DNA of 17,899 nucleotides, taken from NCBI GenBank assembly GCA_004553095.1, contig SFMJ01000074.1, positions 1 to 17,899 on the forward strand, in the 5' to 3' direction. This DNA comes from Bacteroidales bacterium. Lineage in GTDB: Bacteria > Bacteroidota > Bacteroidia > Bacteroidales > Muribaculaceae. Both the position numbers and the translations under genes were made by a program. Positions 1-7,161 of the stretch are shown here, in pieces. The notes beneath the pieces were generated by a model. That model had not been told where the DNA came from. It did not search any database and was given only the letters and a program-made list of their open reading frames with translations. Position 1 is the stretch's first letter; each line of letters starts with the position of its first letter.

Positions 1-477
1 ATAGACCTCGTCGACACCCATCACCAAGTGACCTCGTGGATTGATGTTAAGATAGATATCCCCGGTCTCATATCCATGATTTGACTCAACACTGTGGCAT
101 ATCATCTTTGGGGAGATTGCCTCATAGTCGGAGGGGGCAAATTGCAGGGTGGTGATGCCGGATGTTCCGGCGGTGAAGTATCCGGCTTGGGTCAATTTCT
201 CGGGCATGGAGGTACGATAGTTGTAGACTTTGCCCGATGTCAGCGCATAGCGGAGGGTCTTGGTGCCATCTTGCGTTGTAATCTCTGTCGGATCGACCGG
301 ATCGAAGTCGACATAATGCCGGCTCTTGACAGCGAGGGTGAATGTTGCCTCTTCGGGAACATCGACACTCACTGCGATCGAACCGGTATCAGCCACTGCG
401 GTAGCCGCACCGGCAATAGAAGCAACCACTGCGAAGAGGATGATGACCCATCTTTCGATAAACAGAAAGTATTTCAT
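1..477 (-). CDS. Exported protein of unknown function, third gene of the B12 operon (partial)
   Basis: The frame is open from the ATG at 477 to the left edge (159 codons, no stop), so the C-terminal part lies outside the window. The N-terminus MKYFLFIERWVIILFAVVAS, followed by a small-residue stretch (IAGAATAVADTGS), reads as a signal peptide or membrane anchor. I see no lipobox cysteine. The visible mature part is rich in Thr, Val and Tyr, as in secreted beta-sandwich proteins, and I recognise no catalytic motif. The start lies 9 nt after the stop of the BtuG-like gene, so the two are almost certainly co-transcribed under the cobalamin riboswitch. A role at the cell surface in cobalamin capture is an inference from position only. 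Several Bacteroidales B12 loci carry extra surface proteins after btuB and btuG, but I cannot assign this one to a known family. Confidence 0.8.
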   Translation of the reverse strand, partial: MKYFLFIERWVIILFAVVASIAGAATAVADTGSIAVSVDVPEEATFTLAVKSRHYVDFDPVDPTEITTQDGTKTLRYALTSGKVYNYRTSMPEKLTQAGYFTAGTSGITTLQFAPSDYEAISPKMICHSVESNHGYETGDIYLNINPRGHLVMGVDEVY

Positions 478-486
478 ACCTTGATC

Positions 487-1797
487 TTATTTTAAGAAAG
501 TATTCTTGTGATAGATGAATTTCTTGCCGTCGCGGATGTAGATCTCTCCATCCAAGGGGCGAGTCACGCGGATGCCCTGCAGATCATAGATGGCATCGTC
601 GGTCTCTTCGCCGTTGCTGAGGTGGATGCCATCCACGCCGCTGCCATTTTGCGGATCGAGTGCCAAGAAATGTCCGGGGCAGAGATACATTTGATATTTG
701 CCCAGATATTCACCCTCGGGGCTCCATTGCCACAGGTCGCCGGCAGTGGCATATTCCTTGGCATCGGAGGCATAGATATATCCGGTATATGGATTAACAT
801 AAATGCCGTAAGGAGCAGTCATCGAACTCATGTCGCTTACCATCGTGCCGGGGAGGGCATCTTCGGAGACACCCTCAGAACCTCCGGATGCCATCACAGC
901 CTCGGGGTCGATGGCGAGGAATGAGAGTTCGTTTTGATACGTGACATAGGAGAATGTGGAGCCGATAACATAGAACTCCGAGTCGCGAGACTTGCAGTTG
1001 TAGGTGCCGGGGTAGTCGAGTCGCACGAAACATTCGCTGTCGCTCTTGCCTGCGAGGGCGGCTTCACAGTCGAAGATGATAGTGGCGGCAGAGATGGTGT
1101 AATAATCGCCCGGCGATGAAAAGCAGAGATACTTGCCGCTGATCGACATACCGCTGTAGAGGTTGATCTGTCCGGTGTCGACAGTGCGTGTCACCTGCAT
1201 GGTGGCGGCGTCGATCACGCTTACCGTCGATTCGTAGTCATGATCTTCTTGATAGGCATATCCACCGGTGTTGGCGACGAATAGGGAACCGTTGTAGTAG
1301 GCGATACCCTCCGGTTCGTAGCCCACCTCCACGGCGTCGACGGTCTTGAACGTTGTGGCGTCGATTTTTGCCACAAAACCGCGTGTGAAGGTCTTTGTCC
1401 CGGCAGTGGTGGAACATTCATGGCCGTAGGAGGTGACGTAGAGGTAGGTGCCGTCGGTGGCAAGGCGGCGATTGTTGGGAACATCTTCGGTGCATCCCAC
1501 AGCCTTGCCCTCTTCGTCGATGAATTGGATGATGTTCGACCAATTAACCGAAATAGCTATCAAATTCTCCTTCACCCGGATGATATCCTGGGGAGTATCT
1601 CCAAGTTTATAACCATTCACGTCGCGAAACCATTGGTTGCTCACCACGTGGTCATCTTCGAAATAGGAAAGTCGGCCATTGTCCGACTGCCACGACCCTT
1701 CGTTCACCACGATGAGACTCTCCTTGGCAGGGAGTGGAGTCCGTGCTAATAAAGCCATCAGCAGCACAGTTAACGTCCGTAAGGTAATTTTTTTCAT
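487..1797 (-). CDS. BtuG-like surface beta-propeller protein (YncE/DUF5074 type), putative cobalamin binding
   Basis: A 436-residue protein. I start it at the ATG at 1797 because MKKITLRTLTVLLMALLART is a clear signal peptide; the longer reading frame upstream only overlaps the end of btuB. The body has repeated propeller-like phrases: VNEGSWQSDNG, QWFRDVNG, GDTPQDII, EPEGIAYYNGSLFVANTGG and PYGIYVNPYTGYIYASDA. These match my memory of BtuG, the surface cobalamin-binding protein that caps BtuB in Bacteroides. It sits 19 nt after btuB, which supports this. Unlike characterised BtuG lipoproteins, it has no Cys after the signal peptide. It ends in a short tail (IYDLQGIRV, then GEIYIRDGKKFIYHK) of the kind common at the C-termini of secreted Bacteroidales proteins and related to type IX sorting tails. 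Its anchoring may therefore differ. It could also be a YncE-like propeller with another ligand. Confidence 0.85.
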   Translation of the reverse strand: MKKITLRTLTVLLMALLARTPLPAKESLIVVNEGSWQSDNGRLSYFEDDHVVSNQWFRDVNGYKLGDTPQDIIRVKENLIAISVNWSNIIQFIDEEGKAVGCTEDVPNNRRLATDGTYLYVTSYGHECSTTAGTKTFTRGFVAKIDATTFKTVDAVEVGYEPEGIAYYNGSLFVANTGGYAYQEDHDYESTVSVIDAATMQVTRTVDTGQINLYSGMSISGKYLCFSSPGDYYTISAATIIFDCEAALAGKSDSECFVRLDYPGTYNCKSRDSEFYVIGSTFSYVTYQNELSFLAIDPEAVMASGGSEGVSEDALPGTMVSDMSSMTAPYGIYVNPYTGYIYASDAKEYATAGDLWQWSPEGEYLGKYQMYLCPGHFLALDPQNGSGVDGIHLSNGEETDDAIYDLQGIRVTRPLDGEIYIRDGKKFIYHKNTFLK

Positions 1798-1816
1798 TAT
1801 TATATCAGATAGGTTA

Positions 1817-3757
1817 TTATATTGAGAATGAAATGGTTGCTGTGAATTGTCGACCCGGCATAGGATAACGAGGAATATGCTCATACTGCTCGTCGAGCAG
1901 GTCGTTGATCTCGAGTGATACGGTGAACCATCGGTAGGATCCCATGATCTTGAGGTCGATATTATTGTAAGGGGCCAACACATCTTGCGGGTCAGCATAC
2001 GACCACATACGGCTTGAGACATGCAGGTCGGATATGGTGATCGAATAGTTGCGCCAACCCACGATGCCGGTGATGCCGTAGGATAGGGTAGGGGAGTAGC
2101 ATATCGGGCGGTTGTAGGTGTCGGGATCGTCGGGGTTGGTGCGGTTGAGATCTTTCTGCCAGGTCAGCGAGGCGAGGAGTGAGAGGTAGAAATCTTTGAT
2201 GTTATATCTGCCGGAGAGGGTGGCGTTGAGACCGCGGCAGTAGGTCTTGCCATAGTTCATCATCGACCATGTGTAGGTCCCCTTTAGAGGGAGGCATACG
2301 ATGCGGTTGTCGATATGATTGATATATAGGTCGGCTTGGGCTGCTGCCTGCCAGTGGCTGTCGTCGTAATGATATTCCAGGCCGAGATCCCACTGCTTGG
2401 TATATTCGGGGAGGAGGTTGCGATTGCCGGCGCGGGTGTAGTAGAGGTCGTTGAGGGTCGGGGCGCGGAAGATGCATTTATACCAGGCCCTGACGGCAAA
2501 GCCGCGGAATGAGTATCCTAATGTCACGGCGGGGGTAAATCGGCTCAGAGGGTCGGCGGCACCCGCTTTGACGCGTGTATGGTCGCGATAATGCTGGTAG
2601 AGGAGTGAGGCGGCGAGACGCAGGTCGTGCCAGTCGATTTCGGCGGCTATCACACCCTTCTGATCGAGACGACGCACTGCCGAGAAGTTCTTGACATCGG
2701 CTGTGAGCCACGACATGCGGGCGTCGTAACTCACATTGAACGAGAGCCATGAGAGGGGATGGAGGGCGTATGCCACTGAGGCGTATGCATCATCCTGATA
2801 ATAGTGGGTGTCGGAGCGGATGGTATTCTGGTTTTCGGGATAATCGGTGTTATATCTCAGATATTCGTGGGAATATTTGAGGTTGAAGCGCATGCGATGG
2901 ATGGCGCCGAATGGGAGATCGTAGGAGGCTTGGACGAACATATCGGTGTCCCACTCTCTGCCGACATTGACATACTTGTCGGAGAGGCGTCGCACGATGC
3001 CACCGGGGCACCCACGGCGCGATAGGTAGAGGTAGGCGTGGGAGGAGAAGCCCCCTTTGAAGAGGGCGGCTTCGGCGCGATAGTAGCGGATGTCGGAGTT
3101 GGTACGGCGTCCGGTGGTGTCTTCATATTCGGAGTGATAGCGGAAGGGATAATTGCCCTTCGAGTCGAGGAACTCGCCATCCAAGAAACCGCTCCAACCG
3201 CGGCGGCAGAATTGGGCATTGATGCGGGCGCGCCAAGTATTGAATGAGCCTCCTCCGGCGAGCAGGGTGAGGGAGTCGCATTGCGGACGGCGTGTCCGAA
3301 GATAGATTGTGGCTCCCGATGAATATTCCGATGCCGACTGGCATTGCTCCAATCGGTTGGCATTATAGAGCGATACCGATTCGAGGGTCGAAAGGGAATA
3401 TTTCCCCAGATCGACTGTGCCGTTCTGGGCATTGTTGATACGTATACCGTCGATATATACGCCGACATGTTGCGAGCCGAGCGATCTGACATTGACCGTC
3501 TTCAGACCTCCCAAGCCGCCGTAATCCTTGATTTGGACTCCGGCAAAATATTTCAGTGCATCGGCGATCGAAGTGGACGATAATTTCTGCAACTCGACTC
3601 CCGAAAGTTCCTGGGAGGTGGCGAGGGGACGATGAGACGCTGTGACTTCCAACTCATCGAGTTGATGAGTTATTGAGTCGACTTCCTCCTCGGCGTGGCA
3701 GAACAATGGCATCACGACACCCGCGATCAATGCCGGCAGTATTGCTTTAAACTTCAT
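1817..3757 (-). CDS. btuB: TonB-dependent outer-membrane cobalamin receptor BtuB
   Basis: A 646-residue protein. It has a signal peptide (MKFKAILPALIAGVVMPLFC, then HA before the charged EEEVDS), a TonB-box-like stretch (LDELEVTASH, about residues 33-42), and a plug domain over about residues 50-160 (LKYFAGVQIKDYGG, VNVRSLGSQHVGVYIDGIRI). A 22-strand-type barrel follows, ending PGRQFTATISFSI with a terminal hydrophobic residue as outer-membrane barrels do. The length is close to the 600-700 residues usual for BtuB, and it lacks the long N-terminal extension of SusC proteins. The substrate call rests mainly on the cobalamin riboswitch directly upstream and the BtuG-like gene downstream. It should import B12 or related corrinoids into the periplasm using TonB energy. 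Expression is probably repressed by cobalamin. Confidence 0.93.
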   Translation of the reverse strand: MKFKAILPALIAGVVMPLFCHAEEEVDSITHQLDELEVTASHRPLATSQELSGVELQKLSSTSIADALKYFAGVQIKDYGGLGGLKTVNVRSLGSQHVGVYIDGIRINNAQNGTVDLGKYSLSTLESVSLYNANRLEQCQSASEYSSGATIYLRTRRPQCDSLTLLAGGGSFNTWRARINAQFCRRGWSGFLDGEFLDSKGNYPFRYHSEYEDTTGRRTNSDIRYYRAEAALFKGGFSSHAYLYLSRRGCPGGIVRRLSDKYVNVGREWDTDMFVQASYDLPFGAIHRMRFNLKYSHEYLRYNTDYPENQNTIRSDTHYYQDDAYASVAYALHPLSWLSFNVSYDARMSWLTADVKNFSAVRRLDQKGVIAAEIDWHDLRLAASLLYQHYRDHTRVKAGAADPLSRFTPAVTLGYSFRGFAVRAWYKCIFRAPTLNDLYYTRAGNRNLLPEYTKQWDLGLEYHYDDSHWQAAAQADLYINHIDNRIVCLPLKGTYTWSMMNYGKTYCRGLNATLSGRYNIKDFYLSLLASLTWQKDLNRTNPDDPDTYNRPICYSPTLSYGITGIVGWRNYSITISDLHVSSRMWSYADPQDVLAPYNNIDLKIMGSYRWFTVSLEINDLLDEQYEHIPRYPMPGRQFTATISFSI

Positions 3758-3764
3758 CGTTAGA

Positions 3765-3861
3765 ATGATGGTATAAGAGCTCTAAACAAAAAACGCCTGT
3801 CTTCGAACAGACAAGCGCAGCGGATTCCATAGAGGGATATAGAAAGAGTCTATACCATCAT
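3765..3861 (-). promoter_or_regulatory. Leader inverted repeat enclosing the terminator; possible start-site occlusion arm
   Basis: A perfect 11-nt inverted repeat, ATGATGGTATA at 3765-3775 and TATACCATCAT at 3851-3861, encloses the terminator hairpin. In the btuB mRNA the downstream arm ends only 7 nt before the AUG (3757), so pairing would hide the ribosome entry region. The upstream arm shares four bases with a competing hairpin (TATAGA-aagag-TCTATA at 3838-3854, plus-strand reading), giving two mutually exclusive folds. I infer that this is part of the riboswitch expression platform; no folding was computed. Confidence 0.5.
3788..3817 (-). terminator. Rho-independent terminator in the btuB leader
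   Basis: On the minus strand, CGCTTGTCT pairs with AGACAGGCG (9 bp, one G-U pair) around a 6-nt loop and is followed directly by TTTTTT. It lies between the cobalamin aptamer and btuB, about 30 nt before the start codon. This is the place expected for a ligand-controlled attenuator. Confidence 0.85.
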
Positions 3862-3960
3862 AACAACGATCGGCGATCGCACACCCTCCGGCTTATGTCG
3901 CCATCAGGTAGGATCGTGTCGTCATGTCGCCTATAGTCCCGCAGGCTTGACGTTCGATAT

Positions 3961-4171
3961 GTCGAAAGGAAGGTCTTCTGACTTATCCCGAGAATGCCGT
4001 GCCTTCTCACTCGCCATGGAGCAATGACATAAAAATCGGCTTCCCACAGATGGGACTTACAGCAGCGGGTACTGTTCCGGATTTCCACCGGATTCCCTTT
4101 TAATCTCTTGTCGATGAGAAGATTACCTCATCCGACCATCAGCCCTCCGGCCAATAGAGACGCCTTTCGAC
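3961..4171 (-). ncRNA. Cobalamin (B12) riboswitch aptamer
   Basis: Read on the minus strand, the region carries the family hallmarks. These are a GGGAATCCGGTGGAAATCC core leading to CAGTACCCGC and a CTGTAAG segment (within about 4060-4100), then the B12 box AAGTCAGAAGACCTTCC at 3984-3968. The ends are closed by a perfect 9-bp P1 helix, GTCGAAAGG (4171-4163) with CCTTTCGAC (3969-3961), which fixes the limits. It controls the B12 uptake operon that starts with btuB. Cobalamin binding normally switches such operons off. The expression platform is the following 170 nt, with a terminator and a possible occlusion arm at the start codon. Confidence 0.95.
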
Positions 4172-4172
4172 C

Positions 4173-4206
4173 GCAAATATAGAAACATTTCCCCAAACCA
4201 CCAAAA
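4173..4206 (-). promoter_or_regulatory. Promoter of the B12 uptake operon
   Basis: The minus strand shows TATATTTGC (4181-4173), an exact TAnnTTTG -7 element of the Bacteroidetes sigma factor, and TTTTG (4206-4202) as -33 element, with 20 nt between them. The predicted start point falls at about 4170, so the RNA would begin almost exactly with the P1 helix of the riboswitch. Confidence 0.75.
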
Positions 4207-4226
4207 TTTTTCGAACCTAAAAATTT

Positions 4227-4270
4227 AAGGAACGCGCTCTAAAGGAACGCGCTCTAAAGGAACGCGCTCT
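4227..4270. repeat. Triple tandem copy of the AAGGAACGCGCTCTA box
   Basis: Three 15-bp units, AAGGAACGCGCTCTA, stand head to tail at 4227-4241, 4242-4256 and 4257-4270 (the last base of the third unit is changed). The array lies just after the stop of the GT2 gene (4277) and about 20 bp upstream of the -33 element of the btuB promoter. The flanks CCTAAAA (4216-4222) and TTTTAGG (4280-4286) are inverted repeats. Single copies of the box recur at 6455-6469 and 8820-8834. Its function is unknown. Confidence 0.9.
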
Positions 4271-4276
4271 TAATTT

Positions 4277-5008
4277 TTATTTTAGGTTGGTTTTGCCGAT
4301 TCGGTAGTTGTACCAGCGGGGGCGCATCCAGCGGAAGGCGAAGCAATCCATGGTCGGGCCTATCAGACGATTGCGCAATGAGAATTTTGAGACGCCGGCA
4401 GTGCGCGGGAAGTGGCGCACGGGCACTTGCTTTACTTTCCCCTCTTGCAGCCCTACCAGGGCGGGCAAGAATCGGTGCATCCCGGTGAACATCGGGATCC
4501 GCTTCGCCACATCTGTGTGGAGGATCTTCAGCGGACAACCGGTGTCGACGGCATCGTCGCCCGTCATGAAGCGACGGAAGGAGTTGGCTATCCGACTCTG
4601 TATCTTCTTGAAACCGCTATCCTTGCGGTTGGCACGAATACCCATCACCAGTTCATATTCGTCGGCGTAGGGGAGCAGCAGGTTGAAGTCTTCGGGCGCT
4701 GTCTGAAGGTCGGCATCTATATATCCCACCAAGGGGGACTCGGCGGCATCGATACCCGCTTTGATGGCGGCACTAAGCCCACAGTTCTTCTCAAATGAGA
4801 TGTAGAACATATCTTGATGGCGAGAACATATCTCGGCGATGAGTCGCTCGGAAGAGTCTTTCGACCCATCGTTGACAAACAAGACGCAGGCAGGGCGTGT
4901 CGCTGTCGGAAGGTAGTCGCCAAGTCGCTGCTCGAGTGCCCGGGCGTTATCCTCTTCGTTGTAGATGGGGACGATGATGGTTAGTTCATATTGGAATGTT
5001 GCGTTCAT
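4277..5008 (-). CDS. GT2 family glycosyltransferase (DPM1/ArnC-like polyprenyl-phosphate sugar transferase)
   Basis: A 243-residue protein with the classic GT2 layout: LTIIVPIYNEEDNARALEQR near the start (residues 9-28), FVNDGSKDSS (44-53) for nucleotide binding, and the metal-binding YIDADLQTAPED (96-107). Near the end come FPRTAGVSKFSLRNRLI and an Arg/Trp-rich tail. It should move a sugar from a nucleotide donor to undecaprenyl phosphate at the inner face of the membrane. At 243 residues it is shorter than E. coli ArnC and lacks the two C-terminal membrane helices, so it is closer to soluble DPM1-type enzymes. Its ATG overlaps the stop of the ArnT-like gene by 4 bp (ATGA), a sign of translational coupling and of a donor-maker and donor-user pair. 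The sugar is unknown. Confidence 0.9.
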   Translation of the reverse strand: MNATFQYELTIIVPIYNEEDNARALEQRLGDYLPTATRPACVLFVNDGSKDSSERLIAEICSRHQDMFYISFEKNCGLSAAIKAGIDAAESPLVGYIDADLQTAPEDFNLLLPYADEYELVMGIRANRKDSGFKKIQSRIANSFRRFMTGDDAVDTGCPLKILHTDVAKRIPMFTGMHRFLPALVGLQEGKVKQVPVRHFPRTAGVSKFSLRNRLIGPTMDCFAFRWMRPRWYNYRIGKTNLK

Positions 5009-6378
5009 TTTGCTTTATATTTATAGGTTATCTTTTTACCCTTCTCTCCTTTTAAGATCAGCACTGTGTTGGCAGGCTGTTGGAAGTCGGGATCAGATGA
5101 ATTTACTACTGTTACGGGAATTGTGAAGTATGCGTCGATATTTTCTCCGCGTCTCACGTTGCTATCGACATATACCGCCTCGGGGTGTAGCGCCTCGATC
5201 TCACGACACACTGAGCCGTAGCCGATATGTGGATTGGCGAGGGGTAGAAGGCATCCGGCGATGAAGATAATGCCGATCAAGGTCAGAGCGATGCGGTCGA
5301 TGATCCTCACTATTCGGCTTCGCCTGAGGTCGTCGATCAGCAAGGCACCCAGGTAGACCACAAATGGGATGGCAGGCAATAGGTAAACCTGCAACTTAGA
5401 ACTGAAGCAGGAGAGTGAGATCAGTGTCACTGCGAAGGTGGCGAAGAGTATCCGGCGGATGGCAGACGAGACTACGGCATGGTGTCTACGGATCATCAAC
5501 CAGGCGAACATAAGCGACCAGGGTGCCATGACATACCACATTGCCACTATATAATACCACCACGGGCGGGCATGGGTGAAGGCTTGTGATGCTCGGTCGA
5601 TGGTCTGATGGAAGAGGAGGTTGTTGAGATAGTCGGCATTGCCCCATTCCAAATATACGGCTCCCCACCATAGCATACACCCGCCTATTAGCACACTCCA
5701 TGTAGCCAAGCCCCAAATTCGGAAGAAAGAGCCGAGGCGGCGCTGCCATAGCAGGAAGAGGATTGTCGCCAAGAGGGGTATCAGCACTCCCAATGGCCCT
5801 TTGGTGAAGAGCCCGGCGAAGAGGTAGACACCGAGCAGAGCATTCTGCCTCGTCGTCACGCTCGAAGTGGTCATGCGATAGATTTCGCGAAGGGCGAGCA
5901 CGATGAAGAGGGTCATCAGCATATCCATGCGTAGCGTTAATCCCAAGAAGGGGAAATAGCCGCAAGTGAAGAGCATCAATAGTGCGCAACGACGTGCTTG
6001 CGGACTAAGATAGGGGCGGACCCAATCATTCATGATCTTACCCACTAATAGCATAGGCACGAGTGAGAAAAGCCCCAAGAAGAACATACAATTATTGCCG
6101 AACAGCAGACGTCCCAACATCGTGATCCAGAGATAGAGTGGGGGCTTGTCGGCATATATGGCACCATGGTTGGTGAAGCAGAACACCGACCCGGAGGAGA
6201 TCGCCTCATCGGCGATGCTCAGATAGCGCAATTCATTGTCGGGTGTGAAGTCGCGCAGAGCCAATGCCGGCAGAAATGCTACGAACACCAGTAGGAAGAT
6301 CCATCCTGCCGCCGATAGACGAAGCCGAGTCCGCAGCCCGATCGCCCAACGCATGATGTGTAAGCGGTTAGTTGTCAT
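5005..6378 (-). CDS. ArnT-like integral membrane glycosyltransferase (GT83/GT39, PMT superfamily)
   Basis: A 457-residue protein that is almost wholly hydrophobic with many membrane spans. It has the diagnostic first periplasmic loop of the GT-C fold: RDFTPDNELRYL (residues 42-53, acidic D43, D47, E49 and R51), then YADKPPLYLW (75-84). ArnT enzymes use these residues to move a sugar from undecaprenyl phosphate to lipid A on the periplasmic side. A soluble C-terminal part (about 380-457) ends KGKKITYKYKAK-like. It is shorter than E. coli ArnT (about 550). It overlaps by 4 bp with the GT2 gene that could make its polyprenyl donor. The acceptor could be lipid A, LPS core or another envelope glycan; the sequence cannot decide. 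A promoter of its own lies just upstream. Confidence 0.88.
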   Translation of the reverse strand: MTTNRLHIMRWAIGLRTRLRLSAAGWIFLLVFVAFLPALALRDFTPDNELRYLSIADEAISSGSVFCFTNHGAIYADKPPLYLWITMLGRLLFGNNCMFFLGLFSLVPMLLVGKIMNDWVRPYLSPQARRCALLMLFTCGYFPFLGLTLRMDMLMTLFIVLALREIYRMTTSSVTTRQNALLGVYLFAGLFTKGPLGVLIPLLATILFLLWQRRLGSFFRIWGLATWSVLIGGCMLWWGAVYLEWGNADYLNNLLFHQTIDRASQAFTHARPWWYYIVAMWYVMAPWSLMFAWLMIRRHHAVVSSAIRRILFATFAVTLISLSCFSSKLQVYLLPAIPFVVYLGALLIDDLRRSRIVRIIDRIALTLIGIIFIAGCLLPLANPHIGYGSVCREIEALHPEAVYVDSNVRRGENIDAYFTIPVTVVNSSDPDFQQPANTVLILKGEKGKKITYKYKAK

Positions 6379-6424
6379 AACAAAATGTGATCCTATAAAA
6401 ACAATTTTACCGAAATAATTAACA

Positions 6425-6456
6425 CAAATTTACAAAAACTGCGCGATAAAACAAAA
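6425..6456 (-). promoter_or_regulatory. Promoter of the ArnT-like/GT2 pair
   Basis: The minus strand reads TTTTG (6456-6452), exactly 19 nt, then TAAATTTG (6432-6425), a full match to the Bacteroidetes -33/-7 pattern. The start point should be about 40 nt before the ATG at 6378. The -33 element overlaps the end of a copy of the AAGGAACGCGCTCTA box (6455-6469). Confidence 0.75.
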
Positions 6457-6469
6457 GGAACGCGCTCTA
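6455..6469. repeat. Single copy of the AAGGAACGCGCTCTA box
   Basis: This is an exact 15-bp match to the unit found three times at 4227-4270. Its last three bases form the TAG stop of the GT32 gene on the minus strand, and its other end overlaps the -33 element of the ArnT-like promoter. Confidence 0.9.
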
Positions 6470-7147
6470 ATGACTCGGTCGGGAAAAGTAGCGAATGTGT
6501 AGTCCTTGCAGACGCATGCGTAGACGAGCCAACAGTGAACGATCTTTCTTTGCCCAGCTGCAGGCGTAGTGGTGGATGCTTACCGTGTTGGGGGTGACGG
6601 CTAATTCGTGGGTCTCCCAGTTCTTGGCGCAGAAGTAGTCGATAGGGTATATCTCCGGGCGCTGATCTTCTTGGATCTTCGGCATAATCAGCGTGGTGAG
6701 GAGTCGGGTGTTGGATTTTCTGACAGCGTGTCCGAAGATGTCGATGAAGTGTGTGGTCCGGTAGTAGTCTAAGAAGATACCGATCCAGTGGCACCCCATC
6801 TCAGCGCCGATGACGCCGGTGCCGATCCATCTGTTTTCATATCCGCAGAAAGAGCGATGATGGAGATATGGATCGAAGGGTCGGAGCACTTCGATGTCGG
6901 TGTCAAGGTATATGCCACCATGTTCGTAAAGCACCTTGAGTCGACACACATCGGCGACAAATGCAAAGTTGCGAGTGGCGTATGCTTCGCGGGAATAGTC
7001 GCAGAAGTCGATGTCGAAGTTATCTTCGTTCCATTCTATGATATCATAGTCGGGCATTGCCGCTCGCCAGGTGGCTATATATGCCTCAACATTTTCAGGT
7101 TTTGGCTTTCTGCCAAACCAGCAATAGTGGATGGTTTTGGGAATCAT
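6467..7147 (-). CDS. GT32 family glycosyltransferase (OCH1-like, capsule/LPS sugar transferase)
   Basis: A 226-residue protein. I start at the ATG at 7147 because MIPKTIHYCWFGRKPKPENV is the standard beginning of GT32 proteins; the longer open frame upstream runs into the kinase gene and has no family match. Key signature: FAFVADVCRLKVLYEHGGIY, then LDTDIEVLRPFD, with the DxD metal/nucleotide-sugar motif at D82 and D84. The later IPKI-like and HHYACSWAKKD (histidine-rich, near residue 195) segments also fit. It acts at the cytoplasmic face and adds a sugar to a growing LPS core or capsule acceptor. The start is 14 nt after the kinase stop, so the two are in one operon. The stop codon lies inside a copy of the dispersed box. 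Confidence 0.88.
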   Translation of the reverse strand: MIPKTIHYCWFGRKPKPENVEAYIATWRAAMPDYDIIEWNEDNFDIDFCDYSREAYATRNFAFVADVCRLKVLYEHGGIYLDTDIEVLRPFDPYLHHRSFCGYENRWIGTGVIGAEMGCHWIGIFLDYYRTTHFIDIFGHAVRKSNTRLLTTLIMPKIQEDQRPEIYPIDYFCAKNWETHELAVTPNTVSIHHYACSWAKKDRSLLARLRMRLQGLHIRYFSRPSH

Positions 7148-7161
7148 GGTCGGAGGGGGTG

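Noticed and set aside
1798..2022. Longer start for the BtuG-like protein at 2022
   Set aside because: It would overlap the end of btuB by about 200 bp and add 75 residues before a good signal peptide. The ATG at 1797 is preferred.
3858..4088. Minus-strand open frame of 76 codons in the btuB leader
   Set aside because: It lies entirely within the cobalamin riboswitch and its expression platform. The RNA structure elements explain the sequence, and the translated product looks like no protein.
4216..4286. CCTAAAA...TTTTAGG flanks around the triple box as mobile-element terminal repeats
   Set aside because: They are only seven AT-rich bases, no target-site duplication is visible and the other box copies lack such flanks. 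A weak terminator stem or chance is as likely.
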